A DNA stretch of 64,000 nt from Prevotellaceae bacterium UBA1743 (GCA_002314945.1 DCHV01000080.1:10822-74821), one strand, 5' to 3'; shown: positions 53,780-63,783, counted from the stretch's first letter. Translations and numbers: made by a program. Notes: a model not told the origin generated them from the sequence alone.

Positions 53780-55045
53780 ATGCTATACTATCTATTTAGA
53801 TACTTGGGAGAATTCGGAATTCCTGGTGCCCATTTGTGGCAATACATTTCATTCCGTGCCCTGATGGCACTCGTTCTGAGTTTGATAATAAGCCTGTGGT
53901 TCGGAGAGTACTTTATCAAATGGATGAAAGGAATTGGAGCGAACGAAACGCCAAGAGATGCAAGCATTGATCCATACGGAGTGAATAAAATAGGAGTACC
54001 GACAATGGGAGGCATCATACTTATTGTGGCAACTATAATACCCGCTTTACTCTTAGGAAGACTACGCAATATCTATATGTTGCTGATGCTGGCATCAACA
54101 ATTTGGTTAGGATTGATTGGATTGTCGGATGATTACATCAAGATGAAAAAATCAAAGGACGGATTGCGTCCCGTGTATAAATTGGTAGGGCAAGCCATAC
54201 TTGGGTTATGTATTGGACTTACACTCTGGTTGAGCCCAGATGCCGTCATCCGGGAAAACACACAACCCCAAAAAGTACATACTTCTGAATTGACAACCCG
54301 TTCAGAAAAGGCTGTCAAAAGCACTACTACGACCATTCCTTTTGTTAAGGGAAACAACCTAAACTATGCGGAAATCATGTCATTTTGTGGAAAATACAAA
54401 ACTGCAGCAGGATGGATACTATTCGTGTTGGTTACAACTTTTGTCGTAATGGCTGTAAGCAATGGTTGCAATCTGAATGACGGAATGGACGGAATGTGCG
54501 CAGGCAATTCAGCCATCATAATTCTCACCCTGGGCATACTGGCTTATGTGAGTAGTCATGCAGAAATGGCCAATTATCTAAATATCATGTATATACCTGG
54601 AAGTGAAGAATTGGTAGTCTTTCTGTGTGCATTCGTTGGAAGCCTGATTGGTTTCTTATGGTATAATGCCTATCCCGCACAGGTTTTCATGGGAGATACA
54701 GGAAGCCTGACAATCGGAGGCGTAATTGCCGTGACTGCCGTTATTATTCACAAGGAACTTCTCATACCTTTACTGTGCTTTGTCTTCCTGATGGAAAGCA
54801 TTAGTGTGATCCTTCAGACACGAATAGCAAAGATGGGCAATAAAAGAGGGGAAAAATGGAGGTTCTTCAAACGAGCCCCGATTCATGATACTTTTCGAGT
54901 TAAGCCCGGCCAATTGCCTGCCGATTTCAAAGTATTGGTGAATTGGCCTGACGGATGTTGGTTAGAATCGAAAATAACAGTAAGGTTTTGGATAATAACA
55001 ATAGTAATGGCTGCATTGACCATCGTAACACTAAAAACGAGATGA
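53780..55045 (+). CDS. mraY: Phospho-MurNAc-pentapeptide translocase
   Basis: A 421-residue polytopic enzyme making lipid I. Catalytic Asp pair D117-D118 (GLSDDYIKMKKS), NLNDGMDG at 231-238 and the late GDTGSL. It is about 60 residues longer than E. coli MraY; the extra part is a hydrophilic loop at about residues 152-205, before NYAEIMSF, as I recall from other Bacteroidetes. The stop overlaps the murD start as ATGA. Confidence 0.95.
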   Translation: MLYYLFRYLGEFGIPGAHLWQYISFRALMALVLSLIISLWFGEYFIKWMKGIGANETPRDASIDPYGVNKIGVPTMGGIILIVATIIPALLLGRLRNIYMLLMLASTIWLGLIGLSDDYIKMKKSKDGLRPVYKLVGQAILGLCIGLTLWLSPDAVIRENTQPQKVHTSELTTRSEKAVKSTTTTIPFVKGNNLNYAEIMSFCGKYKTAAGWILFVLVTTFVVMAVSNGCNLNDGMDGMCAGNSAIIILTLGILAYVSSHAEMANYLNIMYIPGSEELVVFLCAFVGSLIGFLWYNAYPAQVFMGDTGSLTIGGVIAVTAVIIHKELLIPLLCFVFLMESISVILQTRIAKMGNKRGEKWRFFKRAPIHDTFRVKPGQLPADFKVLVNWPDGCWLESKITVRFWIITIVMAALTIVTLKTR

Positions 55046-56394
55046 CAATGGAAAAAAGCACAAAGAACATGGTGATATTGGGAGCTGCCGAAAGTGGTGT
55101 AGGAGCTGCCATTTTAGCTCAAGCGAAAGGCTACGAAGTATGGGTAAGCGACATGGGACAAATCAAGCCCTCATACAAAGCACTTTTGGAACAATATCAC
55201 ATCCCGTTTGAAGAAGGTGTACATTCAGAAGAACGTATTCTGAGTGCCTGCGAAATTGTAAAAAGTCCTGGCATACCAGAAAACGCTCCTATTGTAAAGA
55301 AAGCGAAGGAGAAAGGAATACCTATTTTGAGCGAAATAGAATTTGCCGGGCGTTACACTCGGGCAAAAATGATTTGCATTACAGGCTCAAACGGTAAGAC
55401 AACAACAACAAGCCTCATCTACCACCTCTTCAGAAATGCAGGATATCATGTAGGATTGGCAGGAAATATTGGAAAAAGCTTGGCCCTTCAGATTGCAGAA
55501 GGGGCAGATTACGATTACTATATTATCGAGCTAAGCAGTTTCCAACTGGACAATATGTATGATTTTAGGGCGAACATTGCTATCCTTCTAAATATCACGC
55601 CAGATCACCTTGATCGTTATGAGAACGATATGCAATTGTACACAAATTCCAAGATGAGAATCCTCCAGAACCAGACAGAAGAAGATGCTTTTGTTTATTG
55701 GGCTGACGATCCAATCATTGGCAGGGAATTGCAGAAATACGGAGTCAAGTCGCAACTTTGCCCTTTCAGCCTATTGCACAAACAGGGTATGATTGGCTAC
55801 ATTTCCGAAGGGAAATATGTGATAGAAAAACCTACTCCATTCAATATGGAACAAGAAAGCCTGAGCCTAAGTGGGAAGCATAATATGTACAATAGTTTGG
55901 CAGCAGGTATAGCAGCTCGGTTGAGCGGAATGGATGATAACTACTTAAGGAAAGGGCTTAGTGATTTCGAAGGCGTAGAACATAGGTTGGAAAAAGTGGC
56001 AGTAGTAAGAGGTGTGCAATACATCGATGATTCAAAGGCGACCAACGTTGATGCGTGCTGGTATGCTTTGGATAGCATGAAAACCCCCACTATCCTCATA
56101 CTGGGCGGAAAAGACAAGGGAAATGACTACCAATGTCTGCGAGATATGATAAAAGAAAAATGTGCTGGCTTGGTATATTTAGGTGCTGATAACACGAAAT
56201 TACACGCAAACTTCGATGACCTCGGCCTTCCCATAGCAGACACCCATTCCATGAAAGATTGCGTGGATGCTTGCGCAACGATGGCAGAACCTGGATACAC
56301 GGTATTGCTGAGTCCTTGCTGTGCAAGCTTTGACCTCTTCAAAAATATGGAGGACAGAGGCGATCAATTTAAGCAACGAGTAAAAGAACTCTGA
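55042..56394 (+). CDS. murD: UDP-MurNAc-L-alanine:D-glutamate ligase
   Basis: A 450-residue Mur ligase. The N-terminal nucleotide-binding part has ILGAAESGVGAA, the P-loop ITGSNGKTTTT spans about 113-123, and YIIELSSFQLD plus DDSKATNVDA follow. The ATG at 55042 forms ATGA with the mraY stop; a second ATG two codons later is possible, while a start at 54955 inside mraY is not credible. ftsW follows 4 bases after the stop. Confidence 0.95.
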   Translation: MTMEKSTKNMVILGAAESGVGAAILAQAKGYEVWVSDMGQIKPSYKALLEQYHIPFEEGVHSEERILSACEIVKSPGIPENAPIVKKAKEKGIPILSEIEFAGRYTRAKMICITGSNGKTTTTSLIYHLFRNAGYHVGLAGNIGKSLALQIAEGADYDYYIIELSSFQLDNMYDFRANIAILLNITPDHLDRYENDMQLYTNSKMRILQNQTEEDAFVYWADDPIIGRELQKYGVKSQLCPFSLLHKQGMIGYISEGKYVIEKPTPFNMEQESLSLSGKHNMYNSLAAGIAARLSGMDDNYLRKGLSDFEGVEHRLEKVAVVRGVQYIDDSKATNVDACWYALDSMKTPTILILGGKDKGNDYQCLRDMIKEKCAGLVYLGADNTKLHANFDDLGLPIADTHSMKDCVDACATMAEPGYTVLLSPCCASFDLFKNMEDRGDQFKQRVKEL

Positions 56395-56398
56395 ATCT

Positions 56399-57634
56399 AT
56401 GTTACTGGATAGAAACTCCATTGCAGAAAAAGGACTGCTACAGGGCGACACGGCTGTGTGGATGATATTTCTGACACTATGTACAATCTCCATCATTGAA
56501 GTATATAGTGCCAGCAGTTCCATGTCATACAAGAGCGCCCACTATTGGGCACCTGTCTTGGAACATTCTTCGTATTTGGTTTTAGGAATCATATTTGCAT
56601 GGTTCATCCACTTGATTCCTTGTAATATGTTCAAGATAATTGGAACTGGAATGTTGCATGTAGCCGTGTATCCGATGTTGGTCTTTACACTCTTCACGGC
56701 AAAGACAAACGGAGCCTCGAGATGGATTGAATTAGGTGGAAAAACTATTCAGCCAAGCGAATTCGCAAAACTATTCTTAGTCATCTTTGTAGCTTTCATC
56801 CTTTCGACCCTGAGAGACGAGAAGGGAGCATCTAAAACCGCGTTTTGGTGGGTCTTCACCGAAGTGGGATTGACCGTAGGTCTCATCTTTTTCGAAAACG
56901 CATCTACTGCAGCTATCATATTACTTGTGATGTTGGGCATCTGTTTTATCGGACAAGTCAGCACCAAATACCTGAGCGTCCTTGTAGGTTCAATCGGTAC
57001 GGTAGCTGCCATTGCACTGATAACGGTATATAGTATCCCAGATTCGAAACTGTCAGAGTGGAGCAACGACGAAGAAAGTATCCTACATCGTGTTCCGACA
57101 TGGGTAAATCGTCTGAAGAGCAAAAACGTAGAAATACCAGAAGACCCCAATGATTACCAAATCACTGACCGCAACACGCAAATCACACATGCTTACATAG
57201 CAGTAGCCGGAAGCAATATAATAGGAAGAGGACCAGGCAATTCCGTACAACGCGACTATCTTCCTCAAGCATATTCCGACTTTATCTATGCCATCATCAT
57301 AGAAGAAGGAGGCGTCATCTCTGGCATTCTTGTCATCCTTCTGTATTTACTGTTAGCATGGAGAGCAATGAAAATAGCACAGCAATGTAAGGCTTTGTTT
57401 CCATCGTATCTTGTAATGGGACTAACATTGATGATGGTAGTACAAGCCATGGTAAACATGGCAGTAGCGGTGGGGGCCTTCCCCGTAACCGGTCAGCCCT
57501 TGCCCTTGATTAGCAGAGGTGGAACTTCCACGTTCGTTAGTTGTGCATACATCGGCATTATACTCAGTGTAAGCCGAACAGCAAAAAAAATTGACAAGAA
57601 AAAAGATTCGACACAAATCACGTCAAGCCTATGA
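56399..57634 (+). CDS. ftsW: FtsW, SEDS septal glycosyltransferase
   Basis: A 411-residue SEDS protein with about ten membrane helices. Signatures are TNGASRWIELGGKTIQPSEF early and PVTGQPLPLISRGGTS late. It polymerises lipid II at the septum with FtsI. A hydrophilic periplasmic loop (about 215-270) is rich in Asp/Asn. It lacks the long hydrophobic insert seen in RodA of this window. ATGA overlap with murG. Confidence 0.95.
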   Translation: MLLDRNSIAEKGLLQGDTAVWMIFLTLCTISIIEVYSASSSMSYKSAHYWAPVLEHSSYLVLGIIFAWFIHLIPCNMFKIIGTGMLHVAVYPMLVFTLFTAKTNGASRWIELGGKTIQPSEFAKLFLVIFVAFILSTLRDEKGASKTAFWWVFTEVGLTVGLIFFENASTAAIILLVMLGICFIGQVSTKYLSVLVGSIGTVAAIALITVYSIPDSKLSEWSNDEESILHRVPTWVNRLKSKNVEIPEDPNDYQITDRNTQITHAYIAVAGSNIIGRGPGNSVQRDYLPQAYSDFIYAIIIEEGGVISGILVILLYLLLAWRAMKIAQQCKALFPSYLVMGLTLMMVVQAMVNMAVAVGAFPVTGQPLPLISRGGTSTFVSCAYIGIILSVSRTAKKIDKKKDSTQITSSL

Positions 57635-58743
57635 GTGAATTGAGAATTATTATAAGCGGAGGTGGAACAGGAGGACATATTTTCCCTGCCATCAGCATCG
57701 CAAATGCAATCAGAGAATTGGATTTCGATGCCCACATCCTTTTTGTAGGTGCTGAGGGAAAAATGGAGATGCAACGTGTGCCTAATGCCGGATATGACAT
57801 CGTGGGATTACCCATCCGAGGGCTGCAGCGTCCACTGTGGAACTTGAAAAACATTAGTGTCCTGATTGACTATCTGAAGAGTAAGAAGAAAGTAAAAAAG
57901 ATCATACGGGAATTCCGTCCTCAAGTGGCCGTAGGAGTGGGTGGATATGCCAGTTCGGCAACATTGGATACTGCATACGGCATGGGCATACCTTGTCTGA
58001 TACAAGAACAGAACAGTTTTGCCGGGCTAACAAACAAAGCCCTCGCAAGAAAAGCCAGCAAAATATGCGTGGCCTATGAGGGAATGGAACGTTTCTTTCC
58101 AAAGGAAAAAATCATACTGACTGGTAACCCCGTACGGAAAGGACTATCCGATGAAAACATCACCCAGCAGGATGCACGCGTTGCGTTCGGACTTCGTGGT
58201 GATTTACCAACCATTTTGCTGATAGGAGGTAGCCTTGGAGCTCGCACCTTGAATGAGAGTATTTTGGAACATCTCGAAGAGATAAGTAAAGCCCCTATCC
58301 AATGGATATGGCAAACAGGCAACTACTACAAGGAGCATATCCAGTCGGAACTTGACAGGAAGGGGAAGCCCGACAACCTATGCGTGACAGATTTCATCAG
58401 CAGAATGGATCACGCCTATCGTGCAGCCGACCTCGTAATCAGCAGGGCTGGAGCAAGTAGCATAAGCGAATTGTGCTACCTGGGAAAGCCTTCTATCCTC
58501 GTACCAAGTCCCAATGTAGCAGAGGACCATCAGACACACAATGCAATGGCCTTGACAAGCAGAAATGCGGCTCTTTTGGTAAAGGATTCCGAAGCCGTAA
58601 AGGATTTGGTACCCCTTGCATTGGCAACAGTAACAGATAATCGGCTATTGGCAGAGTTAGGACAGAACGCCAGTAATATGGCTTTCAGAAATTCAGCAGA
58701 GGTGATAGCAGATGAAGTACTGAAATTGATAGAAAACAAATAG
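57631..58743 (+). CDS. murG: UDP-GlcNAc:lipid I GlcNAc transferase
   Basis: A 370-residue GT-B glycosyltransferase that converts lipid I to lipid II on the inner face of the membrane. G-loop SGGGTGGHIFPA at 9-20, second G-loop LIGGSLGARTLNES, and the nucleotide-sugar region SRAGASSISEL and PSPNVAEDHQTHNA. Coupled to ftsW by ATGA; murC follows 5 bases later. Confidence 0.96.
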   Translation: MSELRIIISGGGTGGHIFPAISIANAIRELDFDAHILFVGAEGKMEMQRVPNAGYDIVGLPIRGLQRPLWNLKNISVLIDYLKSKKKVKKIIREFRPQVAVGVGGYASSATLDTAYGMGIPCLIQEQNSFAGLTNKALARKASKICVAYEGMERFFPKEKIILTGNPVRKGLSDENITQQDARVAFGLRGDLPTILLIGGSLGARTLNESILEHLEEISKAPIQWIWQTGNYYKEHIQSELDRKGKPDNLCVTDFISRMDHAYRAADLVISRAGASSISELCYLGKPSILVPSPNVAEDHQTHNAMALTSRNAALLVKDSEAVKDLVPLALATVTDNRLLAELGQNASNMAFRNSAEVIADEVLKLIENK

Positions 58744-58748
58744 TCATC

Positions 58749-60128
58749 ATGAGATTAGACGATATCAAATCTGTATATTTCGTAGGAATAGGTGGCATTG
58801 GGATGAGCGCCATCGCTCGATATTTCCTACATCGCGGAGTGAAAGTGGCCGGATATGACAGAACACCAAGTGATCTGACACTGAAATTGGAAGAAGAGGG
58901 TGCAGAAATACATTATGAGGAAGACGTGGATAAAATCCCTTCATATTGTAAAGATCCCATCTCCTGTTTAGTTATCTACACACCAGCCATTCCTGCCAAC
59001 CACAAGGAACTCGTGTATTTCCAACAAGGTGGATTTGAAATCCAAAAGCGAGCTCAGGTATTAGGTACATTGACATATTCGCTGAAAGGCCTCTGTGTGG
59101 CAGGGACGCATGGAAAGACGACGACAAGTAGCATGGCTGCCCATATCCTTCATCAGAGTCATACCGATTGTAACGCATTCCTCGGAGGCATCACTAAGAA
59201 TTATGGTACAAACTACATTCTCAGCAAGGATAGTCCTTATGTGGTAATCGAAGCTGACGAATTCGATCGTTCTTTCCATTGGCTCACTCCATTCGCAAGC
59301 GTTATCACAGCAACTGATGCCGACCATTTGGATATCTACGGGACAGAAGAAGCCTATCTGGAAAGTTTCAACAAATACAGCAGCCTCATCCAACCCAATG
59401 GATACCTGATAGTGCATACAGGACTCAAAATGAGCCCAAGACCCCAACAGGGTGTTACAACTTTCACATACGGACGTGAAGAGGGAGATTTTCATGCCGA
59501 GCGCATCAAGATTGGAAACGGGACAATTACATTTGATCTGAAGTCTCCCTTTGGAAACATAGATGATATAGAATTGGGTGTCCCCGTAAATGTGAATATA
59601 GAAAACGGCATTGCAGCAATGGCATTGGCACAAATAGCAGGTGCCACAGAAAGTGAGATCAGAGATGGAATGAAGTCGTTTACAGGAGTAAGCCGAAGAT
59701 TCGACTTTCATCTGAGAACCGATAAAATGGTGTATATAAGTGACTACGCCCATCACCCCGAAGAAATCAGACAGAGCATCATCAGCATTAATCAGTTGTA
59801 CAAAGGACGACATATCAAGGCAATTTTCCAGCCCCATCTCTATACACGCACTCGGGATTTCTACAAGGAATTCGCAGATGCACTATCTCTATTGGAAGAT
59901 GTAGTGATAGCAGACATCTATCCAGCACGCGAGTTGCCAATTCCTGGAGTAAGTAGCCAGCTGATCTACGACTGCTTACGTCCAGAAATGAAACGTCGGC
60001 AATGCCGCAAAGAGGAGATTCTTGATATTGTAAAAGAGGGTGGCTATGATGTATTGGTAACCCTTGGCGCAGGTGACATTGAAGACTATGCAGATACCAT
60101 CACGAAAATTTTGAAAGAACGCGAATGA
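58749..60128 (+). CDS. murC: UDP-MurNAc:L-alanine ligase
   Basis: A 459-residue Mur ligase, first of the four amino-acid ligases. VGIGGIGMSAIARY at 12-25, P-loop GTHGKTTTS at 119-127, ADEFDRSF, and YAHHPEEIR. Length is normal and unfused, unlike the MurC-Ddl fusions of chlamydiae. Overlaps ftsQ by ATGA. Confidence 0.96.
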   Translation: MRLDDIKSVYFVGIGGIGMSAIARYFLHRGVKVAGYDRTPSDLTLKLEEEGAEIHYEEDVDKIPSYCKDPISCLVIYTPAIPANHKELVYFQQGGFEIQKRAQVLGTLTYSLKGLCVAGTHGKTTTSSMAAHILHQSHTDCNAFLGGITKNYGTNYILSKDSPYVVIEADEFDRSFHWLTPFASVITATDADHLDIYGTEEAYLESFNKYSSLIQPNGYLIVHTGLKMSPRPQQGVTTFTYGREEGDFHAERIKIGNGTITFDLKSPFGNIDDIELGVPVNVNIENGIAAMALAQIAGATESEIRDGMKSFTGVSRRFDFHLRTDKMVYISDYAHHPEEIRQSIISINQLYKGRHIKAIFQPHLYTRTRDFYKEFADALSLLEDVVIADIYPARELPIPGVSSQLIYDCLRPEMKRRQCRKEEILDIVKEGGYDVLVTLGAGDIEDYADTITKILKERE

Positions 60129-60859
60129 AGACCATCCTCAAGATTCTCGTACTTACGGCGATAATAACATACTTTTTCTTCGCCTTCACTCGTCTGGCTC
60201 GTCCTGCGGAGAGTGTCCTTTGCACTCAATTGCACATAACCATAGGCGACAGTCTTCCGTCTTCATCCTATTTACAGGAGTCATACATAAGTAATCTGTT
60301 AAAAAGAAAAAAAATAGATCCGGTAGGACAAGAGTTTAGCAAGATTGATTTGCATCAGATAGAGGAGTATCTGGAGAAAGACCCCTATATACTTTCAGCA
60401 ACATGCTATCATACTGCCACAGGAACGCTTAGAGTGTCTGCCACGCCTATGAAACCAATCCTGCATGTAATGACCACCGACAATGAAGAGTATTATTTGG
60501 ACGCCAGTGGCGAAATGTTACCCGTAGGCATATTCAACTTCAATCTATGCATCGCCACAGGTAACATCAGCAAGGAATTTGCAAAGAGCCAATTAAGACA
60601 GTTAGGCAATTATCTGACAGAAGACTCATTGTGGAATGAACAAATAGAGCAAATCCATGTGATTTCGCCAAAGGACATTATCCTTACGCCCAAAACGGGA
60701 AACTGCGGTATTGAATTGGGCGAAATATACAAGCTCAAAGAGAAATTCCACAAACTGACTATATTCTACGAGAACGGTTTCCCCAAGGTGGGATGGAACA
60801 AATACAAAACCATCAACTTGGCTTATGACAACCAGATTGTATGTACAAAACACAAATAA
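60125..60859 (+). CDS. ftsQ: Cell division protein FtsQ
   Basis: A 244-residue bitopic protein with one membrane helix near the N-terminus (LKILVLTAIITYFFFAF) and a periplasmic part with a weak POTRA-like beginning (IDLHQIEEYLEKDPYI) and the FtsQ beta domain. It scaffolds FtsL/FtsB at the divisome. Sequence similarity is low as usual; position between murC and ftsA makes the call. Confidence 0.88.
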   Translation: MKTILKILVLTAIITYFFFAFTRLARPAESVLCTQLHITIGDSLPSSSYLQESYISNLLKRKKIDPVGQEFSKIDLHQIEEYLEKDPYILSATCYHTATGTLRVSATPMKPILHVMTTDNEEYYLDASGEMLPVGIFNFNLCIATGNISKEFAKSQLRQLGNYLTEDSLWNEQIEQIHVISPKDIILTPKTGNCGIELGEIYKLKEKFHKLTIFYENGFPKVGWNKYKTINLAYDNQIVCTKHK

Positions 60860-60867
60860 AAAATAAT

Positions 60868-62220
60868 ATGGGAGTAGAGAAGGATATGATTGTAGCAGTA
60901 GAACTGGGTTCAACTGCAATCCGTGCCATCGCAGGAAAAAAGGAATCGGGCGGCACAATGAAGATTTTGGCGTTCGCTCAGGACAATACGCCTCATTGCA
61001 TCCGCAAGGGCATGGTTGACAACATGGATAGAACCATGCTGGCTATCTCCAAAGTTGTAAAGCAACTGGATGAAAAACTGAATGTCCATATCAAACGAAT
61101 ATATATCGGGCTATCTGGACAATCCCTTCATTCTGTCATCAACACGGTAAGCAAACAGTTTGAGACAAAAATCTTGATTGACAATCGAATCATAGACCAA
61201 ATGAAAGACATGAACCTGTCAATGGTCTATCCCGATTACGAGATTCTCGAAGTCATCCCGCAGGAATATCGTATAGGGAATCGTCTGATACAAGACCCAG
61301 TAGGAATGCTTTCGGAACAGATAGAAGCAAACTTCTTGAATATCATAGCCAGAAAATCATTGAGAGAGAATATAGAAAAATGTGTGCAAGGAGCAGGTTT
61401 CGAATTGGCAGAAGTTCTCTTGTCGCCACTTTGTGCTGCAGACGCTCTGTTAAGTACAAACGAAAAACGTTCGGGATGTGCACTGATAGATTTTGGAGCA
61501 GACACGACTACCACATCTATATATTCCAATAATCTACTCAGGAATCTGGCGGTTATTCCATTGGGAGGATCAAATGTAACAGCCGATATCGCTTCATGTA
61601 AAAACATGGAGTTTTCCGAGGCAGAAGAACTCAAGTTGAAGTATGGCACTGCCTATCGGACAGAAGAGCAAGAATCTACCCCACAGAATATCAAACTGTC
61701 ATTCGACAGATCCATTGACGAGGATCTTCTTCAGGAAATCGTCGAAGCGCGCTATGAAGAGATTATCATCAACGCTTGGAATCAGATAAGCAAATTCAAC
61801 GACAATTTACTGTCAGGATTGGTACTATGTGGAAAAGCCTCACGAGTGCCCAAACTATCGGAGGCAATCAGCCAACACACACATCTCAACAAATCCATAC
61901 GTATTGCTAAGGGATTGCCCGAGGACGTTGTACTGGCTCCAGGAATCTCTATCCCAGAAGAAAATTATCCTAATACACTCATATCACTTCTGAAAAAAGG
62001 AAAAGAGAATTGTATCGGGGAATTTGAAGAAGAGGAGGCTGTCCAAGGTGAACTTCCTTTTGCAGAAAACAACGACAATGCGCCAGACAATGAAGTTCCC
62101 AAAACTGAAGATACGATTCAGGAAAAGAATAACGAGAAGAAGAAAGCCAAAAAAGATTCAGGCAAAAAACTCCGGACAATCTGGAATGTTGTGAACAAAT
62201 TATTTATCGAAGAGGATTAA
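60868..62220 (+). CDS. ftsA: Cell division protein FtsA
   Basis: A 450-residue actin-like protein that tethers FtsZ to the membrane. Phosphate 1 region VAVELGSTAIRAIAG, the 1C domain, ALIDFGADTTT and a late GLVLCGKAS. After about residue 385 comes an acidic then Lys-rich linker of about 45 residues, ending in an amphipathic membrane-targeting helix (LRTIWNVVNKLF). ATG 60868 is used; an ATG at 60841 inside the ftsQ end would add nine residues with no family match. Confidence 0.94.
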   Translation: MGVEKDMIVAVELGSTAIRAIAGKKESGGTMKILAFAQDNTPHCIRKGMVDNMDRTMLAISKVVKQLDEKLNVHIKRIYIGLSGQSLHSVINTVSKQFETKILIDNRIIDQMKDMNLSMVYPDYEILEVIPQEYRIGNRLIQDPVGMLSEQIEANFLNIIARKSLRENIEKCVQGAGFELAEVLLSPLCAADALLSTNEKRSGCALIDFGADTTTTSIYSNNLLRNLAVIPLGGSNVTADIASCKNMEFSEAEELKLKYGTAYRTEEQESTPQNIKLSFDRSIDEDLLQEIVEARYEEIIINAWNQISKFNDNLLSGLVLCGKASRVPKLSEAISQHTHLNKSIRIAKGLPEDVVLAPGISIPEENYPNTLISLLKKGKENCIGEFEEEEAVQGELPFAENNDNAPDNEVPKTEDTIQEKNNEKKKAKKDSGKKLRTIWNVVNKLFIEED

Positions 62221-62240
62221 CCGCCATAAAGATTACGACT

Positions 62241-63542
62241 ATGCAAAATAGCAATGAAACCAAGACCGAAGGAATTGCCTTCAATTTCCAGAAAACATCA
62301 TCTCCCAGTATCATTAAGGTAATCGGTGTAGGCGGAGGTGGAGGAAACGCTGTAAACCACATGTATCGCGAGGGCATACATGATGTGACATACGTGCTTT
62401 GCAATACCGACAAGAAGGCTCTGTTTGATTCACCTGTCCCCAACCATCTACAATTAGGCAAAGACGGACTTGGAGCAGGCAATCGTCCAGAAAAGGCAAA
62501 AAAGGCGGCAGAAGAAAGTATCGAGGACATCAGGCAAATGCTGAATGACGGAACGCGTATGGCGTTCATTACAGCCGGAATGGGAGGAGGTACTGGTACT
62601 GGAGCCGCTCCGATTATTGCACAATGTGCCAAGGATGCAGGAATTCTGACCGTGGGTATCGTCACTATCCCGTTCAAGTTTGAAGGAATGAAGAAAATAA
62701 ACCAGGCTCTGGATGGAGTGGAAGAAATATCCAAGCATGTGGATGCCCTGCTGGTTATCAACAATGAGCGTCTGCGTGAAATCTATCCCGAACTGACTGT
62801 AATCAATGCCTTCGCCAAAGCTGATGACACGCTGAGTGTGGCTGCAAAGAGTATCGCTGAGATTATCACAATGCATGGCATCATGAATCTGGATTTCCAG
62901 GATGTCACAACAGTCCTGAAGGATGGTGGCGTTGCCATAATGAGTACTGGATATGGAGAAGGAGAGAATAGGGTAACAAAAGCTATCGAACAAGCACTGA
63001 ACAGCCCGTTGCTCAACAATAATGACATCTTCAATAGTAGGAAAGTACTCCTCAATATCAATTTTTGCGACAACGAAGGTCAAGACAGCCTCATGATGGA
63101 AGAAATGAATGAAGTGAACGATTTCATGAGCAAGTTCAGACAAGATGTTGAGACCAAATGGGGACTGGCTACCGACAGCAGTTTGGGAGGAAAAGTGAAA
63201 ATCACTCTTTTGGCCACTGGTTTTGGCTTGCAAAATGTGTCGGGTCAACCCGGGGACGCTATCAATGACCAAGACAGGGCAAAAACGATAGAGGATGAAG
63301 AAACGAAAAACATACAGAACGAACGCATAGGAACATATTACAATGATGGTGTTATCATCACGAAACGACGTCGTCACCACAATGTTTTCATCTTCAATTC
63401 GGAAACCTTGGATAACGATGACATCATTTCTCAAGTTGACACCTCTCCAGTATTCAGACGCACAAAAGAAGAACTGGGAGCAATAAAAAGCAAAGGTACA
63501 CCCAACGAATCAAACTCGGAATCATCTGAATTGTCTTCATAA
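62241..63542 (+). CDS. ftsZ: Cell division protein FtsZ
   Basis: A 433-residue tubulin homologue. GTP-binding GGGTGTG at 115-121, IGVGGGGGNAVNHM at the N-terminus and T7-loop region NLDFQDVTTVL. The linker after about residue 330 is moderate in length; a candidate partner-binding peptide VDTSPVFRRTKEEL is followed by about 20 further Ser/Glu/Asn-rich residues, so the peptide is not at the very end as in E. coli. It closes the dcw cluster, and no terminator was seen behind it. Confidence 0.96.
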   Translation: MQNSNETKTEGIAFNFQKTSSPSIIKVIGVGGGGGNAVNHMYREGIHDVTYVLCNTDKKALFDSPVPNHLQLGKDGLGAGNRPEKAKKAAEESIEDIRQMLNDGTRMAFITAGMGGGTGTGAAPIIAQCAKDAGILTVGIVTIPFKFEGMKKINQALDGVEEISKHVDALLVINNERLREIYPELTVINAFAKADDTLSVAAKSIAEIITMHGIMNLDFQDVTTVLKDGGVAIMSTGYGEGENRVTKAIEQALNSPLLNNNDIFNSRKVLLNINFCDNEGQDSLMMEEMNEVNDFMSKFRQDVETKWGLATDSSLGGKVKITLLATGFGLQNVSGQPGDAINDQDRAKTIEDEETKNIQNERIGTYYNDGVIITKRRRHHNVFIFNSETLDNDDIISQVDTSPVFRRTKEELGAIKSKGTPNESNSESSELSS

Positions 63543-63738
63543 GATCTCTGATTTAGAAGTCCGGTAATCCTGTTTCCTGAAATCTGTCCCATATCGATTC
63601 CTCCCATCCCTCAGGAGCCTTTCTACTTGGAAGGCCGACTGCTGGGCTTGGGGGCAGGAGGTCAGTCTTTTACCCAGCAGGTGTTCAACATGATATTTCG
63701 CACACAAACAGTAAGAATACCGTGGCCATAACGTATTC

Positions 63739-63771
63739 CTTATCGCTGACTTATGTCTGCCTTATGTGTGC
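63739..63771 (+). repeat. 11-bp tandem repeat array D
   Basis: Three 11-base units CTTATCGCTGA, CTTATGTCTGC and CTTATGTGTGC, head to tail. On the minus strand they begin 4 bases after a consensus -7 element. Confidence 0.75.
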
Positions 63772-63775
63772 GTTG

Positions 63776-63783
63776 CAAAGGTA
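63776..63783 (-). promoter_or_regulatory. -7 element pointing toward ftsZ 3' end
   Basis: TACCTTTG on the minus strand. No TTTG at the proper -33 distance. A transcript from here would start near 63769, cross array D and run antisense toward ftsZ; no gene is evident for it. Confidence 0.4.

Noticed and set aside
62454..63434. A 326-codon open frame antisense to ftsZ, and similar long frames opposite the acyl-CoA synthetase gene (37212-37973) and the TPR gene (41507-42262).
   Set aside because: Cys/His/Ile-rich shadow translations of well-identified genes, with no recognisable domain.
63553..63669. A 38-codon open stretch on the minus strand after ftsZ, with protein-like ending (EESIWDRFQETGLPDF).
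   Set aside because: It has no start codon and is bounded by a stop at 63670-63672; the opposite strand is also open there. It may be a relic or chance, so it is not listed as a gene.
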